Source: an archaeon (GTDB taxonomy: Archaea; Hydrothermarchaeota; Hydrothermarchaeia; JALTZZ01; JALUTC01). Taken from it: 6,211 bases of DNA. Of the stretch, positions 1-5,942 are shown piece after piece. The stretch covers positions 1 through 6,211 of the forward strand of contig JALTZH010000026.1 of assembly GCA_027051265.1 (NCBI GenBank), written 5' to 3'. Each line of letters begins with the position of its first letter. The stretch's first letter is position 1. Both the position numbers and the translations under genes were made by a program. The notes under the pieces are model-generated. The model worked only from the letters and a program-made list of their open reading frames with translations, searched no databases and was not told where the DNA came from.

Positions 1-2
1 AA

Positions 3-149
3 ACAACAAAGGAGATTTTAAATCGCGACAAAAGTATTAAACTCATAGCTAGCTTTTCTCCGGATAAATTTAAAGATATTAAAGTTTTAGATTTGGAAAA
101 GGATTTGAATGTGATATTAAACTTTATCTTAAATGATATTGAATCGTGA
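3..149 (+). CDS. 3' end of an unrecognised gene (partial, C-terminal 48 residues)
   Basis: An open frame enters from the left edge and runs 48 codons to a TGA at 147-149. It reads like real protein: charged residues alternate with hydrophobic ones (for example IKLIASFSPDKFKDIKVLDL), followed by a probable amphipathic helix (LEKDLNVILNFILNDIES) at the very C-terminus. Too little is present to name a family and I do not recognise it. The stop lies 17 nt inside the next gene, in a different frame, which suggests the two genes are co-transcribed and perhaps translationally coupled. The alternative is a chance open stretch; the absence of stops over 48 codons in such AT-rich DNA and the protein-like pattern argue moderately against that. 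Confidence 0.55.
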   Translation, partial: TTKEILNRDKSIKLIASFSPDKFKDIKVLDLEKDLNVILNFILNDIES

Positions 150-618
150 TGAATTGAAAAAAAGATTAAAAGAAGAAAATATCGTTGAAAATGTCCCAGA
201 GAATAGTATTCAACCCGCCGGTATTGATTTAAGAATTGATAAAATTTACAGGATAATAAAATCGGGAAAGTTACTGAAAGATAAAAAAATTAAACCTGAA
301 ATCAAAGAGGAAATCTCCGAAACGTATAAAGTTTCTCCAAGAGAATATTGTTTATGTAGTACCGTTGAAAAAATCAACATGCCTAAAGATTTAGTTGGAA
401 TAATATTACCAAGATCTACTCTCTTTAGGATAGGTTTAAGTCTTAGAACAGCGGTTGTTGATCCAGGTTATAAAGGAATACTTATATTGGGACTAAAAAA
501 CGAAACAAATCATGCTATAGAAATTGAAAGATATTCTAGAATTTGCCAGATAATATTTTTAAGAACGAAAAGAACAGATGGTTATAGTGGTAATTATCAA
601 GGAGGTAAAATCATCTAA
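133..618 (+). CDS. dUTPase/dCTP deaminase-family nucleotide hydrolase (probably dUTP diphosphatase)
   Basis: This is a 161-residue trimer-type dUTPase/dCTP deaminase fold protein. Enzymes of this family act in the cytosol, either hydrolysing dUTP to dUMP and pyrophosphate or deaminating dCTP to dUTP; some archaeal members do both. Visible motifs are QPAGIDLRI (27-35), LPRSTLFRIGL (92-102, phosphate-binding Arg94/Ser95), VVDPGYKG (108-115, Asp110) and the C-terminal lid YSGNYQGG (151-158). The position matching the catalytic Glu138 of E. coli Dcd, ten residues after the motif Asp, is Gly120 (ILILGLKN). This argues against deamination and for a plain dUTPase. The start at 133 gives MILNRDEL, the usual N-terminus of the family, and overlaps the upstream gene by 17 nt; no Shine-Dalgarno is visible. 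The 3' end overlaps the convergent alkyltransferase gene by 8 nt. The family call is secure; the exact reaction is inferred. Confidence 0.9.
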   Translation: MILNRDELKKRLKEENIVENVPENSIQPAGIDLRIDKIYRIIKSGKLLKDKKIKPEIKEEISETYKVSPREYCLCSTVEKINMPKDLVGIILPRSTLFRIGLSLRTAVVDPGYKGILILGLKNETNHAIEIERYSRICQIIFLRTKRTDGYSGNYQGGKII

Positions 619-1114
619 TCGTTTTATAAGATTGTTCAAACTCTAAAATTTTCAACTTATCGTAACAATCTTTTCCACGGAATCCACCTATACCACTTTT
701 TGAAATAATTCTATGACATGGAAATATAAGTTCGAATTTATTTCTAGAAAGTAACTTACCTACAAATCTAGGATTCATGTTAAATTTTTTCGATAAAAAC
801 CCATATGTTATAACTTCACCAAATTTTATTTGTGTTAGGTATAACCAAAAATTCCAATATTTTTTATAACAATAATCTAATTGTAATAGTTTTAGAATAT
901 TGTTCAAACCTTTGTTATAAAGATATACATCAATTATGTTTTTAAGGAGGTTATCCGATTTAATATATTGTACGTGACTTTGCTTTGTTGCATTTAATAA
1001 TCTTAAAAGCTTATCATCATCTTCAAACGTAAAAGCAATTCTTGTAATTTTATTACCTTCAACTTTAACTCCAATAAGAAATTTCCACTCATAAATTTTT
1101 AGAAGAAATTTCAT
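611..1114 (-). CDS. ogt: Methylated-DNA--protein-cysteine methyltransferase (O6-alkylguanine-DNA alkyltransferase)
   Basis: This suicide DNA-repair protein transfers the alkyl group from O6-alkylguanine to its own cysteine. It has 167 residues, normal for Ogt/AGT. The C-terminal domain carries the signature: GEVITYG (99-105, with the conserved Tyr104), a recognition helix with NPRFVGK in which Arg116 aligns with the human arginine finger Arg128, and the active site FPCHRII with nucleophile Cys133. SGIGGFRG (140-147) and a C-terminal LKILEFE helix match the substrate-pocket loop and the stabilising glutamate. The N-terminal half is divergent and shows no Ada-type zinc motif. The ATG directly abuts the stop of the HD gene (no gap) and lacks a Shine-Dalgarno sequence, so translation is probably coupled. 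It is the last gene of the M20-HIT-HD-ogt cluster, and its 3' end overlaps the dUTPase-like gene by 8 nt. Confidence 0.93.
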   Translation of the reverse strand: MKFLLKIYEWKFLIGVKVEGNKITRIAFTFEDDDKLLRLLNATKQSHVQYIKSDNLLKNIIDVYLYNKGLNNILKLLQLDYCYKKYWNFWLYLTQIKFGEVITYGFLSKKFNMNPRFVGKLLSRNKFELIFPCHRIISKSGIGGFRGKDCYDKLKILEFEQSYKTIR

Positions 1115-1894
1115 TTAAAATTTTATTATTACATTTTTATCCTTGATTCCAATAATCTCCAAGTATTCTTTAATACCTGATGTTTTAACCTTTTTCATAA
1201 GTACTTCTTCTATTTGAAAGACACCTGCCGTACTTTGCATATAAATTCTAATTTGTATAAATTTTTTATATCGATTTAATTCCTCTATCTCAACTTTTTT
1301 TATGGCTAATGCTGATAATGCATGGATATCAACTTTTCCTGTCTTGTATGGAATTCTAGCTCTACCTTCTGCCATATCTAAGCCATCTGCCACCTTTGCT
1401 ATACCAGCTTCTAATGTTAAACATGGTATGTTTTCATCATGTGAAAATATACCGTGCAATATCTCTATTTTCAAAGCTCTTCTCGTATGTCCTTTGTATA
1501 CTTTTGATAAAATCTTATCCAACAATCGATTTGCAAGAATGACGCCATGAAAATGGTGATCGACACGATGTACAGCGTTTCCAATATCGTGGAGATATGC
1601 TGCACAAAGAGTTACAACTTTGGAATCCTCAATATCTCCTTCTCTATCTTTAATTATAGACGGTTGAACATATTTTGATAGAATTTCATGTAACTCCAAT
1701 GCAGCTCCTGAAACTATTCTAGAATGAACAACACCATGATCGTTGTACTTCAATCTAGTTACAGCCATTAGATTTGCAAGTTTTAAATAAGACTGAACAG
1801 CTTTGTTTTTTTCTAATTCCTCATAGATTATTCTAACTTTATCATATTTGTTAAGAAATTTGTTTATAAGTTCTTGATTGACAACAGAGCTCAT
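1115..1894 (-). CDS. HD-domain metal-dependent phosphohydrolase, substrate unknown
   Basis: This 259-residue cytosolic protein has an HD-superfamily core. In order, NDHGVVHS gives His53/His57, AAYLHDIGN gives the His102-Asp103 doublet, HRVDHHFHG (109-117) is His-rich, ILHGIFSHD gives His147/His152, and KVADGLDMAEGRARIPY (167-183) supplies the downstream aspartates Asp170 and Asp173. The number of metal-binding His and Asp residues suggests a two-metal site. The last 70 residues, with STAGVFQIEE at 221-230, form a separate C-terminal part typical of a family of conserved archaeal HD proteins (I recall COG3294, not checked). Characterised HD proteins are phosphodiesterases or (deoxy)nucleotide phosphohydrolases; the substrate here cannot be read from sequence. 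The ATG overlaps the HIT stop in an ATGA arrangement (4 nt), with a weak GTGAGATCA upstream as possible ribosome site. Nearby nucleotide-related genes hint at a nucleotide substrate, but this is only context. Confidence 0.85.
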   Translation of the reverse strand: MSSVVNQELINKFLNKYDKVRIIYEELEKNKAVQSYLKLANLMAVTRLKYNDHGVVHSRIVSGAALELHEILSKYVQPSIIKDREGDIEDSKVVTLCAAYLHDIGNAVHRVDHHFHGVILANRLLDKILSKVYKGHTRRALKIEILHGIFSHDENIPCLTLEAGIAKVADGLDMAEGRARIPYKTGKVDIHALSALAIKKVEIEELNRYKKFIQIRIYMQSTAGVFQIEEVLMKKVKTSGIKEYLEIIGIKDKNVIIKF

Positions 1895-2316
1895 TTGATG
1901 ATCTCACGATATATATTTTCAAGATTTTTCTTAAATTCTTCTATCACAGGAGGATATTCAAACTTAATATTATCCTTAGAAAATCTTGGGAGAATATGGA
2001 CATGAAGATGATTTATTTCCTGTCCTGCGACTTTGCCACAGTTAACAACAATGTTATAACCTTCCATTTTTATTTTTTTCTTTAGCAAATCTATGGTGTT
2101 TTTAACTGAAACAAACAAATTAGAAACTATTGAGATGTTTGCATCGTCTAATCTTTCCACATGAGCCTTAGGTATAACTAACGTATGCGCTTTAGCTCTG
2201 GGATTTATATCAAGAATTGCAATACAGTTTTCATCCTCATATATTTTATACGAGGGAATTTCTCCTTTAATTATTTTACAAAAGATACAACTCATATCAT
2301 AAGAAAAAAGTTTCAT
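1891..2316 (-). CDS. HIT-family (HINT/Fhit-like) nucleotide phosphoramidase or dinucleotide hydrolase
   Basis: This is a 141-residue histidine-triad protein. CIFCKIIKGEIPSYKIYED (10-28) is the classic N-terminus, with Cys10 and Cys13 plus His52 and His103 as likely zinc ligands. AHTLVIPKAHVERL (43-56) follows, then GQEINHLHVHILPR (98-111), the HxHxH triad with His105 as the expected nucleophile. Such enzymes cleave AMP-linked phosphoramidates or ApnA-type dinucleotides. The annotated start gives seven extra residues (MKLFSYD) before MSCIFCKI. Because many relatives begin just before CIFC, the ATG at 2295-2293 is an equally plausible start; neither has a Shine-Dalgarno sequence. The upstream ATG lies 7 nt after the M20 stop, and the gene's own TGA overlaps the HD start, so it sits firmly within an operon. 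The family is certain; the substrate is unknown. Confidence 0.93.
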   Translation of the reverse strand: MKLFSYDMSCIFCKIIKGEIPSYKIYEDENCIAILDINPRAKAHTLVIPKAHVERLDDANISIVSNLFVSVKNTIDLLKKKIKMEGYNIVVNCGKVAGQEINHLHVHILPRFSKDNIKFEYPPVIEEFKKNLENIYREIIK

Positions 2317-2323
2317 TGTTAAA

Positions 2324-3379
2324 TTATAATTTAAGTTCTTGATTTAAAACAGAGAGAAATTTTACCGTTGCAATTATCTCATTTATATCAACGTGTTCAT
2401 CTTTAGTATGAGCTATTTTTAAGTCACCAGGTCCAAAAATTGCAACCGAAGAATTTGAATACATAAAGAAGTTGGATGCATCGGTCCAACTTTTGTAACC
2501 AATAATTTTTGGTTCTGCATTTAATGACTTCTTATATATTTTTTTAAGAAATGATATAAATTTTCCATCCTTTGTCTCAAAAGGATATGAGATATCAATT
2601 AGTTTGTATTCAATATTATGTTTAATGAACAGGTCTTCTAATAGTATTTTCACCCTTTCTATATCTTGATTTGGTAAAATTCTGAAATCGATTACTAATC
2701 TACAAGTATCTGGAACGATTAATTCATAACTTCCACCCTGTATATATTCTATTAGAAAATTTGAATACCCTATGAGTGGATGATATTCTCTAAAAACTGT
2801 TATGTTTTTTAAAAGATTGATAAATTCAAAAGCCTTCTCGATAGCATTTTCACCTTCCTCAATACATGAACCGTGAGCTTGTTTTCCTTTAATAAGTAAT
2901 TCATACTCCAAGCTACCAGCAGATGCTATAGCAATTTTAAGATTTGTTGGTTCTAAAATTATTCCTTGTTTGAATTTATATTTCTTAGCAATTACTTCTG
3001 AACCTAAACCTTTTCCTTCTTCATCTACTGTAAATATTATCGAAAAATTCAATTCATCTATTTGTTCTAAAAAGCATAATATCGAAGCAATACTTGCTTT
3101 TGCATCACATGCACCACATCCATATATTCTATCCGAAATTATTTTTAACTCTCTTTTATCAATAGGAACCGTATCAACATGTGTACATATGAAAAAATCC
3201 TCATTATTATCTATTATTAAATTATATCTATCATTATTTATATAAATTTTTTTAAAGTTAAATCCTAATGAATCAATTTTTTCCTCTAGGTATGTTAAGA
3301 TTTCTCTCTCAAATCCGTTATAACTTTTTATCTCTATTAACTTTATAAGTTCATCTTTAATTTTTTTCTTCAAATTCAT
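2324..3379 (-). CDS. M20-family metallohydrolase (ArgE/DapE/LysK-like deacylase or peptidase)
   Basis: This 351-residue di-zinc amidohydrolase has the M20 residues in order: ICTHVDTVP (His67, Asp69), GCGACDAKAS (bridging Asp92), TVDEEGKGLGSE (general base Glu120, ligand Glu121), LEPTNLKIAIASAGS (ligand Glu143) and GPGDLKIAHTKDEHVD (His324). The inserted dimerisation domain (about 155-270) begins with KGKQAHGS, whose His169 usually completes the active site of the partner subunit. No signal peptide is seen, so it is cytosolic. Relatives include acetylornithine deacetylase, succinyl-diaminopimelate desuccinylase and [LysW]-lysine/ornithine hydrolase. The DAK and EPT motifs look ArgE/LysK-like, and there is no other lysine or arginine gene nearby to decide. 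It is the first gene of the minus-strand cluster. Its ATG is 13 nt from the divergent ilvD start with no Shine-Dalgarno, so a leaderless or nearly leaderless mRNA is likely. Confidence 0.88.
   Translation of the reverse strand: MNLKKKIKDELIKLIEIKSYNGFEREILTYLEEKIDSLGFNFKKIYINNDRYNLIIDNNEDFFICTHVDTVPIDKRELKIISDRIYGCGACDAKASIASILCFLEQIDELNFSIIFTVDEEGKGLGSEVIAKKYKFKQGIILEPTNLKIAIASAGSLEYELLIKGKQAHGSCIEEGENAIEKAFEFINLLKNITVFREYHPLIGYSNFLIEYIQGGSYELIVPDTCRLVIDFRILPNQDIERVKILLEDLFIKHNIEYKLIDISYPFETKDGKFISFLKKIYKKSLNAEPKIIGYKSWTDASNFFMYSNSSVAIFGPGDLKIAHTKDEHVDINEIIATVKFLSVLNQELKL
3342..3349 (+). promoter_or_regulatory. Candidate archaeal TATA box (box A) for ilvD, inside the M20 gene
   Basis: TTTATAAG matches the archaeal box A pattern. 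With the usual spacing of about 26 nt, transcription would begin near 3372, giving a leader of about 20 nt before the ilvD ATG. The T-rich stretch 3356-3367 (TTTAATTTTTTT) is an alternative that would give a nearly leaderless transcript. Either must lie within the 5' part of the M20 coding sequence, because only 13 nt separate the genes. No good BRE purine motif precedes it. The call rests on pattern and position only. Confidence 0.3.
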
Positions 3380-3392
3380 AAAAATTATATTT

Positions 3393-5051
3393 ATGATTAG
3401 TAACAGAATAAAAAAAGGTTTGGAGAAACTACCTCATAGAGGTCTTCTAAAATCGTTAGGAGTTACGGATGAAGAGCTTGATAAACCATTCGTTGCTGTA
3501 GTTAATTCATATAGCGAAATAGTTCCAGGACACTTTCATCTCGATAAGATTTCAAAAGCCGTTAAAGATGGTATAAGATTGGCTGGAGGTGTTCCTTTCG
3601 AATTTAATACTATAGCTATTTGTGATGGTATTGCAATGGGACATGAAGGAATGAGGTATTCATTACCCAGTAGAGAGATAATAAGCTATTCAGTAGAACT
3701 TGCTATAAAAGCTCATGCTTTTGATGGAATGGTATTAATAGCTAGTTGTGATAAAGTTGTTCCTGGAATGTTAATGGCTGCAGCAAGATTGGATTTACCT
3801 ACGATTATAGTTACAGGAGGAGGTATGGAAGCTGGATATTTAAAAGGAAGGAAATTGGATGTAATATCTCTTTTTGAAGCTATTGGTGAATATAAAGCTG
3901 GAAAAATAAACGATGATTATTTGAAAGCGATGGAAAACGAAGCATGTCCAACATGTGGTTCCTGTGCAGGAATGTTTACAGCTAATACCATGGCATGTTT
4001 GGTAGAAGCGCTGGGGCTTTCATTACCAGGAATGGCAACATCTTTATCTCATACCTCAAAAAAATTACGTCTCGCAAAGCAATCAGGTATGAAGATCGTG
4101 GAGTTAATAAAGAAGAAAATTACTGCAAGAAAAATAATGACCAAAGAATCTTTTATAAACGCAATTGTAATAGATCTTGCAATAGGAGGATCAACTAACA
4201 CACTACTTCATTTACCAGCAATCGCTTACGAAGCAGGAGTAAAGTTGGATTTGAAAACGTTTGATGAGTTAAGTGAAAAGGTACCAACAATTGTTTCAAT
4301 AAGACCTTCCGGAAATCATTTCATCGAAGATTTAGAAAAAGCAGGTGGTGTTTATGCAATAATGAAAAGACTTAAGGATTACTTAAATTTAAACGTATTA
4401 ACTGTAACTGGAAAAACTCTCAATGAAAATTTGAAAGAGTATAAGATTATAAACCTCGAGTATTATAATAAGGTTATAAGAACGTTAGAAAATCCTTATA
4501 GAAAAAGAGGAGGTATAATAATACTCTATGGCAACCTTGCTCCTAAAGGATGTGTGTTAAAAATAGCAGCTATTAGTGATAGAACAAAATATTTTAAAGG
4601 AAGAGCTAAAGTTTTTGATTCAGAAGAGGATGCTGTTGATTATATACTTAAAGGAAATGTTGAGAAAGGTGATGTAATTGTAATAAGATACGAGGGGCCA
4701 AAATCAGGCATGAGAGAAATGTTGAAAGCGACGGCTTTAATCTCTGGAATGAATATGGATGAAGATGTTGCACTACTTACTGATGGAAGATTTTCAGGAG
4801 GAACAAGAGGATTATGTATTGGTCATATATCACCAGAAGCTTATGAAAATGGACCTATAGCATATGTTATGGATGACGATGTTATTGAAATCGATGTAAT
4901 CAATAAAAAGATAAAGTGGCATATAGATGAGAAGGAGCTAATTAGGAGAAGAAATGAAATCGAAGTTAAAAAGCCTAATTTTAAAGGATTCCTTGGCATA
5001 TATTCGAGGATAGTATCTTCTGCAAGTGATGGTGCGATTATAAAACTTTAA
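3393..5051 (+). CDS. ilvD: Dihydroxy-acid dehydratase
   Basis: IlvD converts 2,3-dihydroxy-isovalerate and 2,3-dihydroxy-3-methylvalerate to the 2-oxoacids that lead to valine, leucine, isoleucine and pantothenate. At 552 residues it is full length for IlvD/Edd. Signatures are NSYSEIVPGHFHLD (38-51), CDGIAMGHEGMRYSLPSRE (77-95), SCDKVVPGMLMA (118-129; Cys119, Mg-ligand Asp120, Lys121, which is carbamylated in this family), CPTCGSCAGMFTANTM (185-200), GGSTNT (265-270), YEGPKSGMREM (433-443) and DGRFSGGTRG (464-473), where Ser468 is the proposed base. The first Fe-S position has PGH, not the PCN of oxygen-stable [2Fe-2S] enzymes, so a [4Fe-4S] cluster like that of E. coli IlvD is likely. Edd (6-phosphogluconate dehydratase) is less likely because it is longer, about 600 residues. 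The start is supported by the conserved N-terminus (NRIKKGLEKLPHRGLLKSLG). No other ilv or leu genes are in view, so the gene stands alone here. Confidence 0.96.
   Translation: MISNRIKKGLEKLPHRGLLKSLGVTDEELDKPFVAVVNSYSEIVPGHFHLDKISKAVKDGIRLAGGVPFEFNTIAICDGIAMGHEGMRYSLPSREIISYSVELAIKAHAFDGMVLIASCDKVVPGMLMAAARLDLPTIIVTGGGMEAGYLKGRKLDVISLFEAIGEYKAGKINDDYLKAMENEACPTCGSCAGMFTANTMACLVEALGLSLPGMATSLSHTSKKLRLAKQSGMKIVELIKKKITARKIMTKESFINAIVIDLAIGGSTNTLLHLPAIAYEAGVKLDLKTFDELSEKVPTIVSIRPSGNHFIEDLEKAGGVYAIMKRLKDYLNLNVLTVTGKTLNENLKEYKIINLEYYNKVIRTLENPYRKRGGIIILYGNLAPKGCVLKIAAISDRTKYFKGRAKVFDSEEDAVDYILKGNVEKGDVIVIRYEGPKSGMREMLKATALISGMNMDEDVALLTDGRFSGGTRGLCIGHISPEAYENGPIAYVMDDDVIEIDVINKKIKWHIDEKELIRRRNEIEVKKPNFKGFLGIYSRIVSSASDGAIIKL
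3407..3416 (-). promoter_or_regulatory. Candidate box A for the M20-HIT-HD-ogt cluster, inside the start of ilvD
   Basis: Read on the minus strand this is TTTTTTTATT, centred about 32 nt before the M20 start codon. With archaeal spacing (about 26 nt to the transcription start) the mRNA would begin about 5 nt before the ATG, which suits the absence of a Shine-Dalgarno sequence. It would occupy ilvD codons 5-8. The flanking AACC on the 5' side is at best a poor BRE. It is positional and pattern evidence only; such T-rich blocks are common in this AT-rich DNA. Confidence 0.28.
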
Positions 5052-5916
5052 TTTCTTTTAAATAATCTTTTAAACGCTTTGCAATCGTTTTGGATACAGA
5101 TATCTTTGAAACAGGATTTGGTATCGTATCCGTTGATACAACTTCTTTAGCACCATATGCGTATATCTTATAAATAGAGTTTTGATTAAATAGTCCATGA
5201 ATACATCCAACAAAATAGTTCTTTGCTTTTATATTTTCTATCGCTCTAATAATAGTTCCACCTGAATCTATTATATCGTCAACTATTAAAACATCGTTGT
5301 TTTCATATTCTAAACGAGATTTAACCTCAACTTCTCCCGGAGCTAATCTTTTTTTTTCAAGATAATCATAACCACAACCAATAGATGATGCAACACTTTT
5401 GGCTATATTTACAGCACCAATATCCGGAGAAACTACAATCGGATTTTTAAGTTTGTTTTTAAAATATTCTCCAATATCTTTGGAAACATCTATTTCAAAA
5501 GCATCTATTTTGAAGTAATCAATTATATAACTTTTATGAGGATTAATAACAAAAACAACATCTGAAAATATTTCAAGAAGCTTTACGATAGATTTAACAC
5601 TTATAGCTTCACCTTCCGAAAATCTTCTATCTTGTCTAGAATAAGCTAAGTATGGGAGAACAGTTATTACTTTACTTGCACCTAAATCTTTTAGAGTATC
5701 TCCGATTAAAAGAAGTTCTATAAGATCTTTATCCTGTCTATAAGTTGATTGTATCAATATACATGTTTCGTTTTTAACATCTTTTTCTATTTTTACATAA
5801 CATTCTCCATCAGGGAATCTCTTCACAGTTATTTTACCGATGGGTATGTTTAAAAACTTTGATATCTCAAAAGCTAAATGTTGAGCACTTGTACCTGAGA
5901 ATATTGAACATTTCAT
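5038..5916 (-). CDS. prs: Ribose-phosphate pyrophosphokinase (PRPP synthase)
   Basis: Prs transfers pyrophosphate from ATP to ribose 5-phosphate to make PRPP for purine, pyrimidine, histidine and tryptophan synthesis. The protein has 292 residues, shorter than bacterial enzymes (about 315) and normal for archaea. Motifs in order are FPDGE (34-38), the ATP-binding YSRQDRRFSEGEAIS (92-106), INPHKSYIIDYF (124-135; His127 matches the metal/ATP histidine of the bacterial DLHA motif), SPDIGAVNIAK (163-173), the flexible catalytic loop EKKRLAPGEVEV (187-198; Lys189/Arg190 region) and the PRPP-binding loop VDDIIDSGGT (212-221). All catalytic elements are present. The start follows a 26-nt pyrimidine-rich leader without a Shine-Dalgarno sequence, directly after the small upstream gene, so it is likely co-transcribed with it. 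The 3' end overlaps ilvD tail-to-tail by 14 nt. Confidence 0.96.
   Translation of the reverse strand: MKCSIFSGTSAQHLAFEISKFLNIPIGKITVKRFPDGECYVKIEKDVKNETCILIQSTYRQDKDLIELLLIGDTLKDLGASKVITVLPYLAYSRQDRRFSEGEAISVKSIVKLLEIFSDVVFVINPHKSYIIDYFKIDAFEIDVSKDIGEYFKNKLKNPIVVSPDIGAVNIAKSVASSIGCGYDYLEKKRLAPGEVEVKSRLEYENNDVLIVDDIIDSGGTIIRAIENIKAKNYFVGCIHGLFNQNSIYKIYAYGAKEVVSTDTIPNPVSKISVSKTIAKRLKDYLKEIKVL
5052..5071 (+). terminator. Candidate T-rich terminator for ilvD
   Basis: Directly after the ilvD stop codon the plus strand carries two T-rich blocks, TTTCTTTT (5052-5059) and a TTTT run at 5068-5071. Archaeal RNA polymerase commonly terminates at such U-rich tracts without a hairpin. The blocks lie inside the 3' end of prs, where they encode its Lys-rich tail, so they may also be explained by codon content alone. 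Confidence 0.3.
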
Positions 5917-5942
5917 AAATAAAGAAAAAAAATAAAAAGAAA
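5917..5942 (-). promoter_or_regulatory. Pyrimidine-rich spacer between the 85-aa gene and prs (possible U-tract terminator or leader/box A)
   Basis: This is the longest non-coding gap in the window. Read on the minus strand it contains only T (22 of 26) plus scattered C and A, including an uninterrupted run of eight T. That composition is typical of archaeal intrinsic termination after the 85-residue gene, and could cause partial read-through into prs. It also contains TTTTTATTT, which could act as a box A, although it is too close to the prs ATG to drive a transcript starting upstream of it. The role is undecided from sequence. Confidence 0.35.

Noticed and set aside
561-574. Pyrimidine-rich stretch on the minus strand downstream of ogt as terminator
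   Set aside because: TTCTTTTCGTTCTT is broken by C and G and lies about 40 nt past the stop within a conserved coding region of the dUTPase-like gene; too weak to list as a feature.
1302-1550. 82-codon open frame on the plus strand
   Set aside because: It lies entirely opposite the HD-domain gene, whose metal-binding motifs are read through this interval; the translated sequence looks like an antisense product with no recognisable domain.
2970-3245. 91-codon open frame on the plus strand
   Set aside because: It is antisense to the M20 gene across the zinc-ligand motifs; it is Ser/Ile-rich with no protein-family signature.
3995-4198. 67-codon open frame on the plus strand within ilvD
   Set aside because: It is out of frame inside a fully conserved stretch of IlvD; its Lys/Arg/Asn-rich sequence is typical of a frame-shifted AT-rich gene.
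3393-5051. Phosphogluconate or sugar-acid dehydratase (Edd/YjhG-type) instead of IlvD
   Set aside because: The length of 552 and the N-terminal IKKGLEKLPHRGLLKSLG plus NSYSEIVPGHFHLD motifs are those of IlvD; Edd is usually about 600 residues. A broad-specificity archaeal enzyme remains possible.
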